Shown in pieces: positions 36,401-52,400 of a DNA stretch of 64,000 nt. The stretch lies in NCBI GenBank assembly GCA_017163975.1, contig JAFFSR010000218.1:3286001-3350000 (forward strand). Direction: 5' to 3'. Both the position numbers and the translations under genes were made by a program. Each line of letters opens with the position of its first letter. Within the stretch, counting starts at the first letter, position 1. Source of the stretch: Anastatus disparis. Lineage: Eukaryota > Arthropoda > Insecta > Hymenoptera > Eupelmidae. The notes below the pieces were generated by a model. The model was not told the origin of the DNA and did no database searches. It worked only from the letters and a program-made list of their open reading frames with translations.

Positions 36401-39400
36401 AAATCCTAATACAATATTATTATAATTATTTTCAACCTACTAAAGGAGACAATATTAAATAATTGGACCGTCGGCTAAACTAAAACCAAATCCCATTTTC
36501 AAGTATTATTGAATCAGCTTACTAAATATTATTATACGTTTTGTTTTCCAATTTCTACAGTTCGTAAGATTCAGTACTCATCTCTTATTTTATATCCATT
36601 ATCAATTAATAATTTAATATTCAAAATTCAAAAGTTTACGATAGAAATCAAATCGTCAAGATTGTAATAACTAATTTTTAACCCTTTAAATAATAATAAA
36701 TATTTTAACGATTTTTATTCAATTTATTTGTTAAATAATAAAGAGTGATTTATTTATAATACTATATTGTCATTATTATCATTATTAATATAATTTGTTA
36801 GATTAGCTTCTGAAATCTAGCCATCAGCTAAATTTAACGAAAACTTTCATTTGTAAGTATTTACAAATCATCTGACTAAATATTAATATACGTTTCAGTG
36901 TTTGATTAACACAAGTTGTTTCAGTATATCTCTCATTCAAAAACCATCATCAATTAATTGTTTAATATTCGGAACTGAAAAAATGACAATTGAAATCAAA
37001 TCTCCAGGATTGTGATAAACGATTTCCAACCACATACATGTAGTATTAAACTTTTCATTGATTTTATTTGGATTTATTAATCTAAATGATTGATAGTTAA
37101 AACAATTCCTAATACAATATTATTATCATTATTTTCAACATACTAAAGAAAACGAAATTATAAAATTGGACCGTCGGCTAAACTAAAACAAAATCATATT
37201 TGCAAGTATTATTAAATCAGCTAACTAAATATTATTATACATTTTGTTTTCCAATTTCTATAGTTCGTACGATTCAGTACTCATCTCTTATACTATATCT
37301 ATTATCAATTAATAATTTAATATTCAAAATTCAACAGTTTACGAAAGAAATCAAATCTCCAAGATTGTAATAACTAATTTCTGAACCATTTGAATAATAA
37401 ATATTTCAACGATTTTTATTCAATTTATTTGTTAAATAATAAAGAGTCTGATTTATTTATAATACTACATTGTTATTATTATCATTGTTAACATAATTTG
37501 TTAGATTAGCTTCTGAAATCTAGCCATCAGCTAAATTTAATAAAAACTTTCATTTTTAAGTATTTATAAATCATCTGACTAAATATTAATATACGTTTCA
37601 GTATTTGATTTACACAAGTTGTTTCAGTATATCACTTATTTAAAAACCATCATCAATTAATAGTTCAATATTCAAAATTAAAAAATTAAAATAAAAATCA
37701 AATCTCCAAGATTGTGATAAACGATTTCTAACCATATATATGTAGTATTAAATTTTTCATTGATTTGAATTGGATTTATTTTTTGAATGATTAGTAGTCA
37801 ATACCAATCCTAATACAATATTATTATAATTATTTTCAACCTACTAAAGGAGACAATATTAAATAATTGGGCCGTCGGCTAAACTAAAACCAAATCCCAT
37901 TTTCAAGTATTATTGAATCAGCTTACTAAATATTATTATACGTTTTGTTTTCCAATTTCTACAGTTCGTAAAATTCAGTACTCATCTCTTATTCTATATC
38001 CATTATCAATTAATAATTTAATATTCAAAATTCAAAAGTTTACGATAGAAATCAAATCGTCAAGATTGTAATAACTAATTTTTAACCCTTTAAATAATAA
38101 TAAATATTTTAACGATTTTTATTCAATTTATTTGTTAAAGAATAAAGAGTAATTTATTTATAACACTACATTGTCATTATTATCATTATTAATATAATTT
38201 GTTAGGTTAGCTTCTGAAATCTAGCCATCAGCTAAATTTATCAAAAACTTTCATTTGTAAGTATTTATAAATCATCTGACTAAATATTAATATACGTTTC
38301 GTTATTTGATTTACACAAGTTGTTTCAGTATATCTCTTATTAAAAAGCTATCATCAATTAGTAGTTCAATATTCAGAATTGAAAATATTACAATAGAAAT
38401 CAAATCTCGAAGATTGTGATAAACGATTTCTAACTATATATATTTAGTATTGAATATTTAATTGACTTTAATAGGATTTATTCATTTAATAATTAGTAGT
38501 CAATACAAATCTTGATACAATATTATTATTATTGTTTTCAAAGTACTAAAGAAGACAATATTAAAAAATTGGACCGTCGGCTAAACTAAAACCAAATCCC
38601 ATTTGCAAGTATTATTAAATCAGCTAACTAAATATTATTATACATTTTGTTTTCCAATTTCTATAGTTCGTACAATTCAGTACTCATCTCTTATACTATA
38701 TCTATTATCAATTAATAATTTAATATTCAGAATTCAAAAGTTTACGAAAGAAATCAAATCTCCAAGATTGTAATAACTAATTTCTGAACTATTTAAATAA
38801 TAAATATTTCAACGATTTTTATTCAATTTATTTGTTAAATAATAAAGAGTCTGATTTATTTATAATACTACATTGTTATTATTATCATTGTTAACATAAT
38901 TTGTTAGATTAGCTTCTGAAATCTAGCCATCAGCTAAATTTAATAAAAACTTTCATTTTTAAGTATTTATAAATCATCTGACTAAATATTAATATACGTT
39001 TCAGTATTTGATTTACACAAGTTGTTTCAGTATATTACTTATTTAAAAACCATCATCAATTAATAGTTCAATATTCAAAATTAAAAAAATTAAAATAAAA
39101 ATCAAATCTCCAAGATTGTGACAAACGATTTCTAACCATATATATGTAGTATTAAATTTTTAATTGATTTGAATCGGATTTATTTTTTGAATGATTAGTA
39201 GTCAATACAAATCCTAATACAATATTATTATAATTATTTTCAACCTACTAAAGGAGACAATATTAAATAATTGGACCGTCGGCTAAACTAAAACCAAATC
39301 CCATTTTCAAGTATTATTGAATCAGCTTACTAAATATTATTATACGTTTTGTTTTCCAATTTCTACAGTTCGTAAGATTCAGTACTCATCTCTTATTTTA

Positions 39401-42400
39401 TATCCATTATCAATTAATAATTTAATATTCAAAATTCAAAAGTTTACGATAGAAATCAAATCGTCAAGATTGTAATAACTAATTTTTAACCCTTTAAATA
39501 ATAATAAATATTTTAACGATTTTTATTCAATTTATTTGTTAAATAATAAAGAGTGATTTATTTATAATACTATATTGTCATTATTATCATTATTAATATA
39601 ATTTGTTAGATTAGCTTCTGAAATCTAGCCATCAGCTAAATTTAACGAAAACTTTCATTTGTAAGTATTTACAAATCATCTGACTAAATATTAATATACG
39701 TTTCAGTGTTTGATTAACACAAGTTGTTTCAGTATATCTCTCATTCAAAAACCATCATCAATTAATTGTTTAATATTCGGAACTGAAAAAATGACAATTG
39801 AAATCAAATCTCCAGGATTGTGATAAACGATTTCCAACCACATACATGTAGTATTAAACTTTTCATTGATTTTATTTGGATTTATTAATCTAAATGATTG
39901 ATAGTTAAAACAATTCCTAATACAATATTATTATCATTATTTTCAACATACTAAAGAAAACGAAATTATAAAATTGGACCGTCGGCTAAACTAAAACAAA
40001 ATCATATTTGCAAGTATTATTAAATCAGCTAACTAAATATTATTATACATTTTGTTTTCCAATTTCTATAGTTCGTACGATTCAGTACTCATCTCTTATA
40101 CTATATCTATTATCAATTAATAATTTAATATTCAAAATTCAACAGTTTACGAAAGAAATCAAATCTCCAAGATTGTAATAACTAATTTCTGAACCATTTG
40201 AATAATAAATATTTCAACGATTTTTATTCAATTTATTTGTTAAATAATAAAGAGTCTGATTTATTTATAATACTACATTGTTATTATTATCATTGTTAAC
40301 ATAATTTGTTAGATTAGCTTCTGAAATCTAGCCATCAGCTAAATTTAATAAAAACTTTCATTTTTAAGTATTTATAAATCATCTGACTAAATATTAATAT
40401 ACGTTTCAGTATTTGATTTACACAAGTTGTTTCAGTATATCACTTATTTAAAAACCATCATCAATTAATAGTTCAATATTCAAAATTAAAAAAATTAAAA
40501 TAAAAATCAAATCTCCAAGATTGTGATAAACGATTTCTAACCATATATATGTAGTATTAAATTTTTCATTGATTTGAATTGGATTTATTTTTTGAATGAT
40601 TAGTAGTCAATACCAATCCTAATACAATATTATTATAATTATTTTCAACCTACTAAAGGAGACAATATTAAATAATTGGGCCGTCGGCTAAACTAAAACC
40701 AAATCCCATTTTCAAGTATTATTGAATCAGCTTACTAAATATTATTATACGTTTTGTTTTCCAATTTCTACAGTTCGTAAAATTCAGTACTCATCTCTTA
40801 TTCTATATCCATTATCAATTAATAATTTAATATTCAAAATTCAAAAGTTTACGATAGAAATCAAATCGTCAAGATTGTAATAACTAATTTTTAACCCTTT
40901 AAATAATAATAAATATTTTAACGATTTTTATTCAATTTATTTGTTAAAGAATAAAGAGTAATTTATTTATAACACTACATTGTCATTATTATCATTATTA
41001 ATATAATTTGTTAGGTTAGCTTCTGAAATCTAGCCATCAGCTAAATTTATCAAAAACTTTCATTTGTAAGTATTTATAAATCATCTGACTAAATATTAAT
41101 ATACGTTTCGTTATTTGATTTACACAAGTTGTTTCAGTATATCTCTTATTAAAAAGCTATCATCAATTAGTAGTTCAATATTCAGAATTGAAAATATTAC
41201 AATAGAAATCAAATCTCGAAGATTGTGATAAACGATTTCTAACTATATATATTTAGTATTGAATATTTAATTGACTTTAATAGGATTTATTCATTTAATA
41301 ATTAGTAGTCAATACAAATCTTGATACAATATTATTATTATTGTTTTCAAAGTACTAAAGAAGACAATATTAAAAATTGGACCGTCGGCTAAACTAAAAC
41401 CAAATCCCATTTGCAAGTATTATTAAATCAGCTAACTAAATATTATTATACATTTTGTTTTCCAATTTCTATAGTTCGTACAATTCAGTACTCATCTCTT
41501 ATACTATATCTATTATCAATTAATAATTTAATATTCAGAATTCAAAAGTTTACGAAAGAAATCAAATCTCCAAGATTGTAATAACTAATTTCTGAACTAT
41601 TTAAATAATAAATATTTCAACGATTTTTATTCAATTTATTTGTTAAATAATAAAGAGTCTGATTTATTTATAATACTACATTGTTATTATTATCATTGTT
41701 AACATAATTTGTTAGATTAGCTTCTGAAATCTAGCCATCAGCTAAATTTAATAAAAACTTTCATTTTTAAGTATTTATAAATCATCTGACTAAATATTAA
41801 TATACGTTTCAGTATTTGATTTACACAAGTTGTTTCAGTATATTACTTATTTAAAAACCATCATCAATTAATAGTTCAATATTCAAAATTAAGAAAATTA
41901 AAATAAAAATCAAATCTCCAAGATTGTGACAAACGATTTCTAACCATATATATGTAGTATTAAATTTTTAATTGATTTGAATCGGATTTATTTTTTTGAA
42001 TGATTAGTAGTCAATACAAATCCTAATACAATATTATTATAATTATTTTCAACCTACTAAAGGAGACAATATTAAATAATTGGACCGTCGGCTAAACTAA
42101 AACCAAATCCCATTTTCAAGTATTATTGAATCAGCTTACTAAATATTATTATACGTTTTGTTTTCCAATTTCTACAGTTCGTAAGATTCAGCACTCATCT
42201 CTTATTTTATATCCATTATCAATTAATAATTTAATATTCAAAATTCAAAAGTTTACGATAGAAATCAAATCGTCAAGATTGTAATAACTAATTTTTAACC
42301 CTTTAAATAATAATAAATATTTTAACGATTTTTATTCAATTTATTTGTTAAATAATAAAGAGTGATTTATTTATAATACTATATTGTCATTATTATCATT

Positions 42401-45400
42401 ATTAATATAATTTGTTAGATTAGCTTCTGAAATCTAGCCATCAGCTAAATTTATCAAAAACTTTCATTTGTAAGTATTTATAAATCATCTGACTAAATAT
42501 TAATATACGTTTCGTTATTTGATTTACACAAGTTGTTTCAGTATATCTCTTATTAAAAAGCTATCATCAATTAGTAGTTCAATATTCAGAATTGAAAATA
42601 TTACAATAGAAATCAAATCTCCAAGATTGTGATAAATGATTTCTAACCATATATATTTAGTATTGAATATTTTATTGACTTTAATAGGATTTATTCATTT
42701 AATAATTAGTAGTCAATACAAATCTTGATACAATATTATTATCATTGTTTTCAAAGTACTAAAGAAGACAATATTAAAAAATAGGACCGTCGGCTAAACT
42801 AAAACCAAATCCCATTTGCAAGTATTATTAAATCAGCTAACTAAATATTATTATACATTTTGTTTTCCAATTTCTACAGTTCGTACAATTCAGTACTCAT
42901 CTCTTATACTATATCTATTATCAATTAATAATTTAATATTCAGAATTCAAAAGTTTACGAAAGAAATCAAATCTCCAAGATTGTAATAACTAATTTCTGA
43001 ACCATTTGAATAATAAATATTTCAACGATTTTTATTCAATTTATTTGTTAAATAATAAAGAGTCTGATTTATTTATAATACTACATTCTTATTATTATCA
43101 TTGTTAACATAATTTGTTAGATTAGCTTCTGAAATGTAGCCATCAGTTAAATTTAACAAAAACTTTCATTTTAAGTATTTATAAATCATCTGACTAAATA
43201 TTAATATACGTTTCAGTATTTGATTTACACAAGTTGTTTCAGTATATCACTTATTTAAAAACCATCATCAATTAATAGTTCAATATTCAAAATTAAAAAA
43301 ATTAAAATAAAAATCAAATCTCCAAGATTGTGATAAACGATTTCTAACCATATATATGTAGTATTAAATTTTTCATTGATTTGAATCGGATTTATTTTTT
43401 GAATGATTAGTAGTCAATACAAATCCTAATACAATATTATTATAATTATTTTCAACCTACTAAAGGAGACAATATTAAATAATTGGGCCGTCGGCTAAAC
43501 TAAAACCAAATCCCATTTTCAAGTATTATTGAATCAGCTTACTAAATATTATTATACGTTTTGTTTTCCAATTTCTACAGTTCGTAAAATTCAGTACTCA
43601 TCTCTTATTCTATATCCATTATCAATTAATAATTAAATATTCAAAATTCAAAAGTTTACGATAGAAATCAAATCGTCAAGATTGTAATAACTAATTTTTA
43701 ACCCTTTAAATAATAATAAATATTTTAACGATTTTTATTCAATTTATTTGTTAAATAATAAAGAGTGATTTATTTATAATACAACATTGTCATTATTATC
43801 ATTATTAATATAATTTGTTAGGTTAGCTTCTGAAATCTAGCCATCAGCTAAATGTATCAAAAACTTTCATTTGTAAGTATTGATAAATCATCTGACTAAA
43901 TATTAATATACGTTTCGTTATTTGATTTACACAAGTTGTTTCAGTATATCTCTTATTAAAAGCTATCATCAATTAGTAGTTCAATATTCAGAATTGAAAA
44001 TATTACAATAGAAATCAAATCTCGAAGATTGTGATAAACGATTTCTAACTATATATATTTAGTATTGAATATTTAATTGACTTTAATAGGATTTATTCAT
44101 TTAATAATTAGTAGTCAATACAAATCTTGATACAATATTATTATTATTGTTTTCAAAGTACTAAAGAAGACAATATTAAAAAATTGGACCGTCGGCTAAA
44201 CTAAAACCAAATCCCATTAGCATGTATTATTAAATCAGCTAACTAAATATTATTATACATTTTGTTTTCCAATTTCTACAGTTCGTACAATTCAGTACTC
44301 ATCTCTTATACTATATCTATTATCAATTAATAATTTAATATTCAGAATTTAAAAGTTTACGAAAGAAATCAAATCTCCAAGATTGTAATAACTAATTTCT
44401 GAACCAGTTGAATAATAAATATTTCAACGATTTTTATTCAATTTATTTGTTAAATAATAAAGAGTCTGATTTATTTATAATACTACATTCTTATTATTAT
44501 CATTGTTAACATAATTTGTTAGATTAGCTTCTGAAATGTAGCCATCAGTTAAATTTAACAAAAACTTTCATTTTTAAGTATTTATAAATCATCTGACTAA
44601 ATATTAATATACGTTTCAGTATTTGATTTACACAAGTTGTTTCAGTATATCACTTATTTAAAAACCATCATCAATTAATAGTTCAATATTCAAAATTAAA
44701 AAAATTAAAATAAAAATCAAATCTCCAAGATTGTGATAAACGATTTCTAACCATATATATGTAGTATTAAATTTTTCATTGATTTGAATCGGATTTATTT
44801 TTGAATGATTAGTAGTCAATACAAATCCTAATACAATATTATTATAATTATTCTCAACCTACTAAAGGAGACAATATTAAATAATTGGGCCGTCGGCTAA
44901 ACTAAAACCTAATCCCATTTTCAAGTATTATTGAATCAGCTTACTAAATATTATTATACGTTTTGTTTTCCAATTTCTACAGTTCGTAAAATTCAGTACT
45001 CATCTCTTATTCTATATCCATTATCAATTAATAATTAAATATTCAAAATTCAAAAGTTTACGATAGAAATCAAATCGTCAAGATTGTAATAACTAATTTT
45101 TAACCCTTTAAATAATAATAAATATTTTAACGATTTTTATTCAATTTATTTGTTAAATAATAAAGAGTGATTTATTTATAATACTATATTGTCATTATTA
45201 TCATTATTAATATAATTTGTTAGATTAGCTTCTGAAATCTAGCCATCAGCTAAATTTAACGAAAACTTTCATTTGTAAGTATTTACAAATCATCTGACTA
45301 AATATTAATATACGTTTCAGTGTTTGATTAACACAAGTTGTTTCAGTATATCTCTCATTCAAAAACCATCATCAATTAATTGTTTAATATTCGGAACTGA

Positions 45401-48400
45401 AAAAATGACAATTGAAATCAAATCTCCAGGATTGTGATAAACGATTTCCAACCACATACATGTAGTATTAAACTTTTCATTGATTTTATTTGGATTTATT
45501 AATCTAAATGATTGATAGTTAAAACAATTCCTAATACAATATTATTATCATTATTTTCAACATACTAAAGAAAACGAAATTATAAAATTGGACCGTCGGC
45601 TAAACTAAAACAAAATCATATTTGCAAGTATTATTAAATCAGCTAACTAAATATTATTATACATTTTGTTTTCCAATTTCTATAGTTCGTACGATTCAGT
45701 ACTCATCTCTTATACTATATCTATTATCAATTAATAATTTAATATTCAAAATTCAACAGTTTACGAAAGAAATCAAATCTCCAAGATTGTAATAACTAAT
45801 TTCTGAACCATTTGAATAATAAATATTTCAACGATTTTTATTCAATTTATTTGTTAAATAATAAAGAGTCTGATTTATTTATAATACTACATTGTTATTA
45901 TTATCATTGTTAACATAATTTGTTAGATTAGCTTCTGAAATCTAGCCATCAGCTAAATTTAATAAAAACTTTCATTTTTAAGTATTTATAAATCATCTGA
46001 CTAAATATTAATATACGTTTCAGTATTTGATTTACACAAGTTGTTTCAGTATATCACTTATTTAAAAACCATCATCAATTAATAGTTCAATATTCAAAAT
46101 TAAAAAAATTAAAATAAAAATCAAATCTCCAAGATTGTGATAAACGATTTCTAACCATATATATGTAGTATTAAATTTTTCATTGATTTGAATTGGATTT
46201 ATTTTTTGAATGATTAGTAGTCAATACCAATCCTAATACAATATTATTATAATTATTTTCAACCTACTAAAGGAGACAATATTAAATAATTGGGCCGTCG
46301 GCTAAACTAAAACCAAATCCCATTTTCAAGTATTATTGAATCAGCTTACTAAATATTATTATACGTTTTGTTTTCCAATTTCTACAGTTCGTAAAATTCA
46401 GTACTCATCTCTTATTCTATATCCATTATCAATTAATAATTTAATATTCAAAATTCAAAAGTTTACGATAGAAATCAAATCGTCAAGATTGTAATAACTA
46501 ATTTTTAACCCTTTAAATAATAATAAATATTTTAACGATTTTTATTCAATTTATTTGTTAAAGAATAAAGAGTAATTTATTTATAACACTACATTGTCAT
46601 TATTATCATTATTAATATAATTTGTTAGGTTAGCTTCTGAAATCTAGCCATCAGCTAAATTTATCAAAAACTTTCATTTGTAAGTATTTATAAATCATCT
46701 GACTAAATATTAATATACGTTTCGTTATTTGATTTACACAAGTTGTTTCAGTATATCTCTTATTAAAAGCTATCATCAATTAGTAGTTCAATATTCAGAA
46801 TTGAAAATATTACAATAGAAATCAAATCTCGAAGATTGTGATAAACGATTTCTAACTATATATATTTAGTATTGAATATTTAATTGACTTTAATAGGATT
46901 TATTCATTTAATAATTAGTAGTCAATACAAATCTTGATACAATATTATTATTATTGTTTTCAAAGTACTAAAGAAGACAATATTAAAAAATTGGACCGTC
47001 GGCTAAACTAAAACCAAATCCCATTTGCAAGTATTATTAAATCAGCTAACTAAATATTATTATACATTTTGTTTTCCAATTTCTATAGTTCGTACAATTC
47101 AGTACTCATCTCTTATACTATATCTATTATCAATTAATAATTTAATATTCAGAATTCAAAAGTTTACGAAAGAAATCAAATCTCCAAGATTGTAATAACT
47201 AATTTCTGAACTATTTAAATAATAAATATTTCAACGATTTTTATTCAATTTATTTGTTAAATAATAAAGAGTCTGATTTATTTATAATACTACATTGTTA
47301 TTATTATCATTGTTAACATAATTTGTTAGATTAGCTTCTGAAATCTAGCCATCAGCTAAATTTAATAAAAACTTTCATTTTTAAGTATTTATAAATCATC
47401 TGACTAAATATTAATATACGTTTCAGTATTTGATTTACACAAGTTGTTTCAGTATATTACTTATTTAAAAACCATCATCAATTAATAGTTCAATATTCAA
47501 AATTAAGAAAATTAAAATAAAAATCAAATCTCCAAGATTGTGACAAACGATTTCTAACCATATATATGTAGTATTAAATTTTTAATTGATTTGAATCGGA
47601 TTTATTTTTTGAATGATTAGTAGTCAATACAAATCCTAATACAATATTATTATAATTATTTTCAACCTACTAAAGGAGACAATATTAAATAATTGGACCG
47701 TCGGCTAAACTAAAACCAAATCCCATTTTCAAGTATTATTGAATCAGCTTACTAAATATTATTATACGTTTTGTTTTCCAATTTCTACAGTTCGTAAGAT
47801 TCAGTACTCATCTCTTATTTTATATCCATTATCAATTAATAATTTAATATTCAAAATTCAAAAGTTTACGATAGAAATCAAATCGTCAAGATTGTAATAA
47901 CTAATTTTTAACCCTTTAAATAATAATAAATATTTTAACGATTTTTATTCAATTTATTTGTTAAATAATAAAGAGTGATTTATTTATAATACTATATTGT
48001 CATTATTATCATTATTAATATAATTTGTTAGATTAGCTTCTGAAATCTAGCCATCAGCTAAATTTATCAAAAACTTTCATTTGTAAGTATTTATAAATCA
48101 TCTGACTAAATATTAATATACGTTTCGTTATTTGATTTACACAAGTTGTTTCAGTATATCTCTTATTAAAAGCTATCATCAATTAGTAGTTCAATATTCA
48201 GAATTGAAAATATTACAATAGAAATCAAATCTCCAAGATTGTGATAAATGATTTCTAACCATATATATTTAGTATTGAATATTTTATTGACTTTAATAGG
48301 ATTTATTCATTTAATAATTAGTAGTCAATACAAATCTTGATACAATATTATTATCATTGTTTTCAAAGTACTAAAGAAGACAATATTAAAAAATAGGACC

Positions 48401-49450
48401 GTCGGCTAAACTAAAACCAAATCCCATTTGCAAGTATTATTAAATCAGCTAACTAAATATTATTATACATTTTGTTTTCCAATTTCTACAGTTCGTACAA
48501 TTCAGTACTCATCTCTTATACTATATCTATTATCAATTAATAATTTAATATTCAGAATTCAAAAGTTTACGAAAGAAATCAAATCTCCAAGATTGTAATA
48601 ACTAATTTCTGAACCAGTTGAATAATAAATATTTCAACGATTTTTATTCAATTTATTTGTTAAATAATAAAGAGTCTGATTTATTTATAATACTACATTC
48701 TTATTATTATCATTGTTAACATAATTTGTTAGATTAGCTTCTGAAATGTAGCCATCAGTTAAATTTAACAAAAACTTTCATTTTTAAGTATTTATAAATC
48801 ATCTGACTGAATATTAATATACGTTTCAGTATTTGATTTACACAAGTTGTTTCAGTATATCACTTATTTAAAAACCATCATCAATTAATAGTTCAATATT
48901 CAAAATTAAAAAAATTAAAATAAAAATCAAATCTCCAAGATTGTGATAAACGATTTCTAACCATATATATGTAGTATTAAATTTTTCATTGATTTGAATC
49001 GGATTTATTTTTGAATGATTAGTAGTCAATACAAATCCTAATACAATATTATTATAATTATTCTCAACCTACTAAAGGAGACAATATTAAATAATTGGGC
49101 CGTCAGCTAAACTAAAACCTAATCCCATTTTCAAGTATTATTGAATCAGCTTACTAAATATTATTATACGTTTTGTTTTCCAATTTCTACAGTTCGTAAA
49201 ATTCAGTACTCATCTCTTATTCTATATCCATTATCAATTAATAATTAAATATTCAAAATTCAAAAGTTTACGATAGAAATCAAATCGTCAAGATTGTAAT
49301 AACTAATTTTTAACCCTTTAAATAATAATAAATATTTTAACGATTTTTATTCAATTTATTTGTTAAATAATAAAGAGTGATTTATTTATAATACAACATT
49401 GTCATTATTATCATTATTAATATAATTTGTTAGGTTAGCTTTTGAAATCT

Positions 49451-49459
49451 AGCCATCAG
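49451..49459 (+). other. mapped unequal-exchange junction within satellite family 2
   Basis: The text left of this point (TTAGCTTTTGAAATCT) matches one dimer variant, as at 58556-58570. The text right of it (TTAAATTTAACAAAAACTTTC) matches another, as at 48768 and 53668. The two are joined in register in the shared 9 bases AGCCATCAG, so one 702-bp dimer is missing compared with the block at 43.5-44.9 kb. Confidence 0.7.
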
Positions 49460-52400
49460 TTAAATTTAACAAAAACTTTCATTTTTAAGTATTTATAAAT
49501 CATCTGACTAAATATTAATATACGTTTCAGTATTTGATTTACACAAGTTGTTTCAGTATATCACTTATTTAAAAACCATCATCAATTAATAGTTCAATAT
49601 TCAAAATTAAAAAAATTAAAATAAAAATCAAATCTCCAAGATTGTGATAAACGATTTCTAACCATATATATGTAGTATTAAATTTTTCATTGATTTGAAT
49701 CGGATTTATTTTTTGAATGATTAGTAGTCAATACAAATCCTAATACAATATTATTATAATTATTCTCAACCTACTAAAGGAGACAATATTAAATAATTGG
49801 GCCGTCGGCTAAACTAAAACCTAATCCCATTTTCAAGTATTATTGAATCAGCTTACTAAATATTATTATACGTTTTGTTTTCCAATTTCTACAGTTCGTA
49901 AAATTCAGTACTCATCTCTTATTCTATATCCATTATCAATTAATAATTAAATATTCAAAATTCAAAAGTTTACGATAGAAATCAAATCGTCAAGATTGTA
50001 ATAACTAATTTTTAACCCTTTAAATAATAATAAATATTTTAACGATTTTTATTCAATTTATTTGTTAAATAATAAAGAGTGATTTATTTATAATACTATA
50101 TTGTCATTATTATCATTATTAATATAATTTGTTAGATTAGCTTCTGAAATCTAGCCATCAGCTAAATTTAACGAAAACTTTCATTTGTAAGTATTTACAA
50201 ATCATCTGACTAAATATTAATATACGTTTCAGTGTTTGATTAACACAAGTTGTTTCAGTATATCTCTCATTCAAAAACCATCATCAATTAATTGTTTAAT
50301 ATTCGGAACTGAAAAAATGACAATTGAAATCAAATCTCCAGGATTGTGATAAACGATTTCCAACCACATACATGTAGTATTAAACTTTTCATTGATTTTA
50401 TTTGGATTTATTAATCTAAATGATTGATAGTTAAAACAATTCCTAATACAATATTATTATCATTATTTTCAACATACTAAAGAAAACGAAATTATAAAAT
50501 TGGACCGTCGGCTAAACTAAAACAAAATCATATTTGCAAGTATTATTAAATCAGCTAACTAAATATTATTATACATTTTGTTTTCCAATTTCTATAGTTC
50601 GTACGATTCAGTACTCATCTCTTATACTATATCTATTATCAATTAATAATTTAATATTCAAAATTCAACAGTTTACGAAAGAAATCAAATCTCCAAGATT
50701 GTAATAACTAATTTCTGAACCATTTGAATAATAAATATTTCAACGATTTTTATTCAATTTATTTGTTAAATAATAAAGAGTCTGATTTATTTATAATACT
50801 ACATTGTTATTATTATCATTGTTAACATAATTTGTTAGATTAGCTTCTGAAATCTAGCCATCAGCTAAATTTAATAAAAACTTTCATTTTTAAGTATTTA
50901 TAAATCATCTGACTAAATATTAATATACGTTTCAGTATTTGATTTACACAAGTTGTTTCAGTATATCACTTATTTAAAAACCATCATCAATTAATAGTTC
51001 AATATTCAAAATTAAAAAAATTAAAATAAAAATCAAATCTCCAAGATTGTGATAAACGATTTCTAACCATATATATGTAGTATTAAATTTTTCATTGATT
51101 TGAATTGGATTTATTTTTGAATGATTAGTAGTCAATACCAATCCTAATACAATATTATTATAATTATTTTCAACCTACTAAAGGAGACAATATTAAATAA
51201 TTGGGCCGTCGGCTAAACTAAAACCAAATCCCATTTTCAAGTATTATTGAATCAGCTTACTAAATATTATTATACGTTTTGTTTTCCAATTTCTACAGTT
51301 CGTAAAATTCAGTACTCATCTCTTATTCTATATCCATTATCAATTAATAATTTAATATTCAAAATTCAAAAGTTTACGATAGAAATCAAATCGTCAAGAT
51401 TGTAATAACTAATTTTTAACCCTTTAAATAATAATAAATATTTTAACGATTTTTATTCAATTTATTTGTTAAAGAATAAAGAGTAATTTATTTATAACAC
51501 TACATTGTCATTATTATCATTATTAATATAATTTGTTAGGTTAGCTTCTGAAATCTAGCCATCAGCTAAATTTATCAAAAACTTTCATTTGTAAGTATTT
51601 ATAAATCATCTGACTAAATATTAATATACGTTTCGTTATTTGATTTACACAAGTTGTTTCAGTATATCTCTTATTAAAAGCTATCATCAATTAGTAGTTC
51701 AATATTCAGAATTGAAAATATTACAATAGAAATCAAATCTCGAAGATTGTGATAAACGATTTCTAACTATATATATTTAGTATTGAATATTTAATTGACT
51801 TTAATAGGATTTATTCATTTAATAATTAGTAGTCAATACAAATCTTGATACAATATTATTATTATTGTTTTCAAAGTACTAAAGAAGACAATATTAAAAA
51901 ATTGGACCGTCGGCTAAACTAAAACCAAATCCCATTTGCAAGTATTATTAAATCAGCTAACTAAATATTATTATACATTTTGTTTTCCAATTTCTATAGT
52001 TCGTACAATTCAGTACTCATCTCTTATACTATATCTATTATCAATTAATAATTTAATATTCAGAATTCAAAAGTTTACGAAAGAAATCAAATCTCCAAGA
52101 TTGTAATAACTAATTTCTGAACTATTTAAATAATAAATATTTCAACGATTTTTATTCAATTTATTTGTTAAATAATAAAGAGTCTGATTTATTTATAATA
52201 CTACATTGTTATTATTATCATTGTTAACATAATTTGTTAGATTAGCTTCTGAAATCTAGCCATCAGCTAAATTTAATAAAAACTTTCATTTTAAGTATTT
52301 ATAAATCATCTGACTAAATATTAATATACGTTTCAGTATTTGATTTACACAAGTTGTTTCAGTATATTACTTATTTAAAAACCATCATCAATTAATAGTT

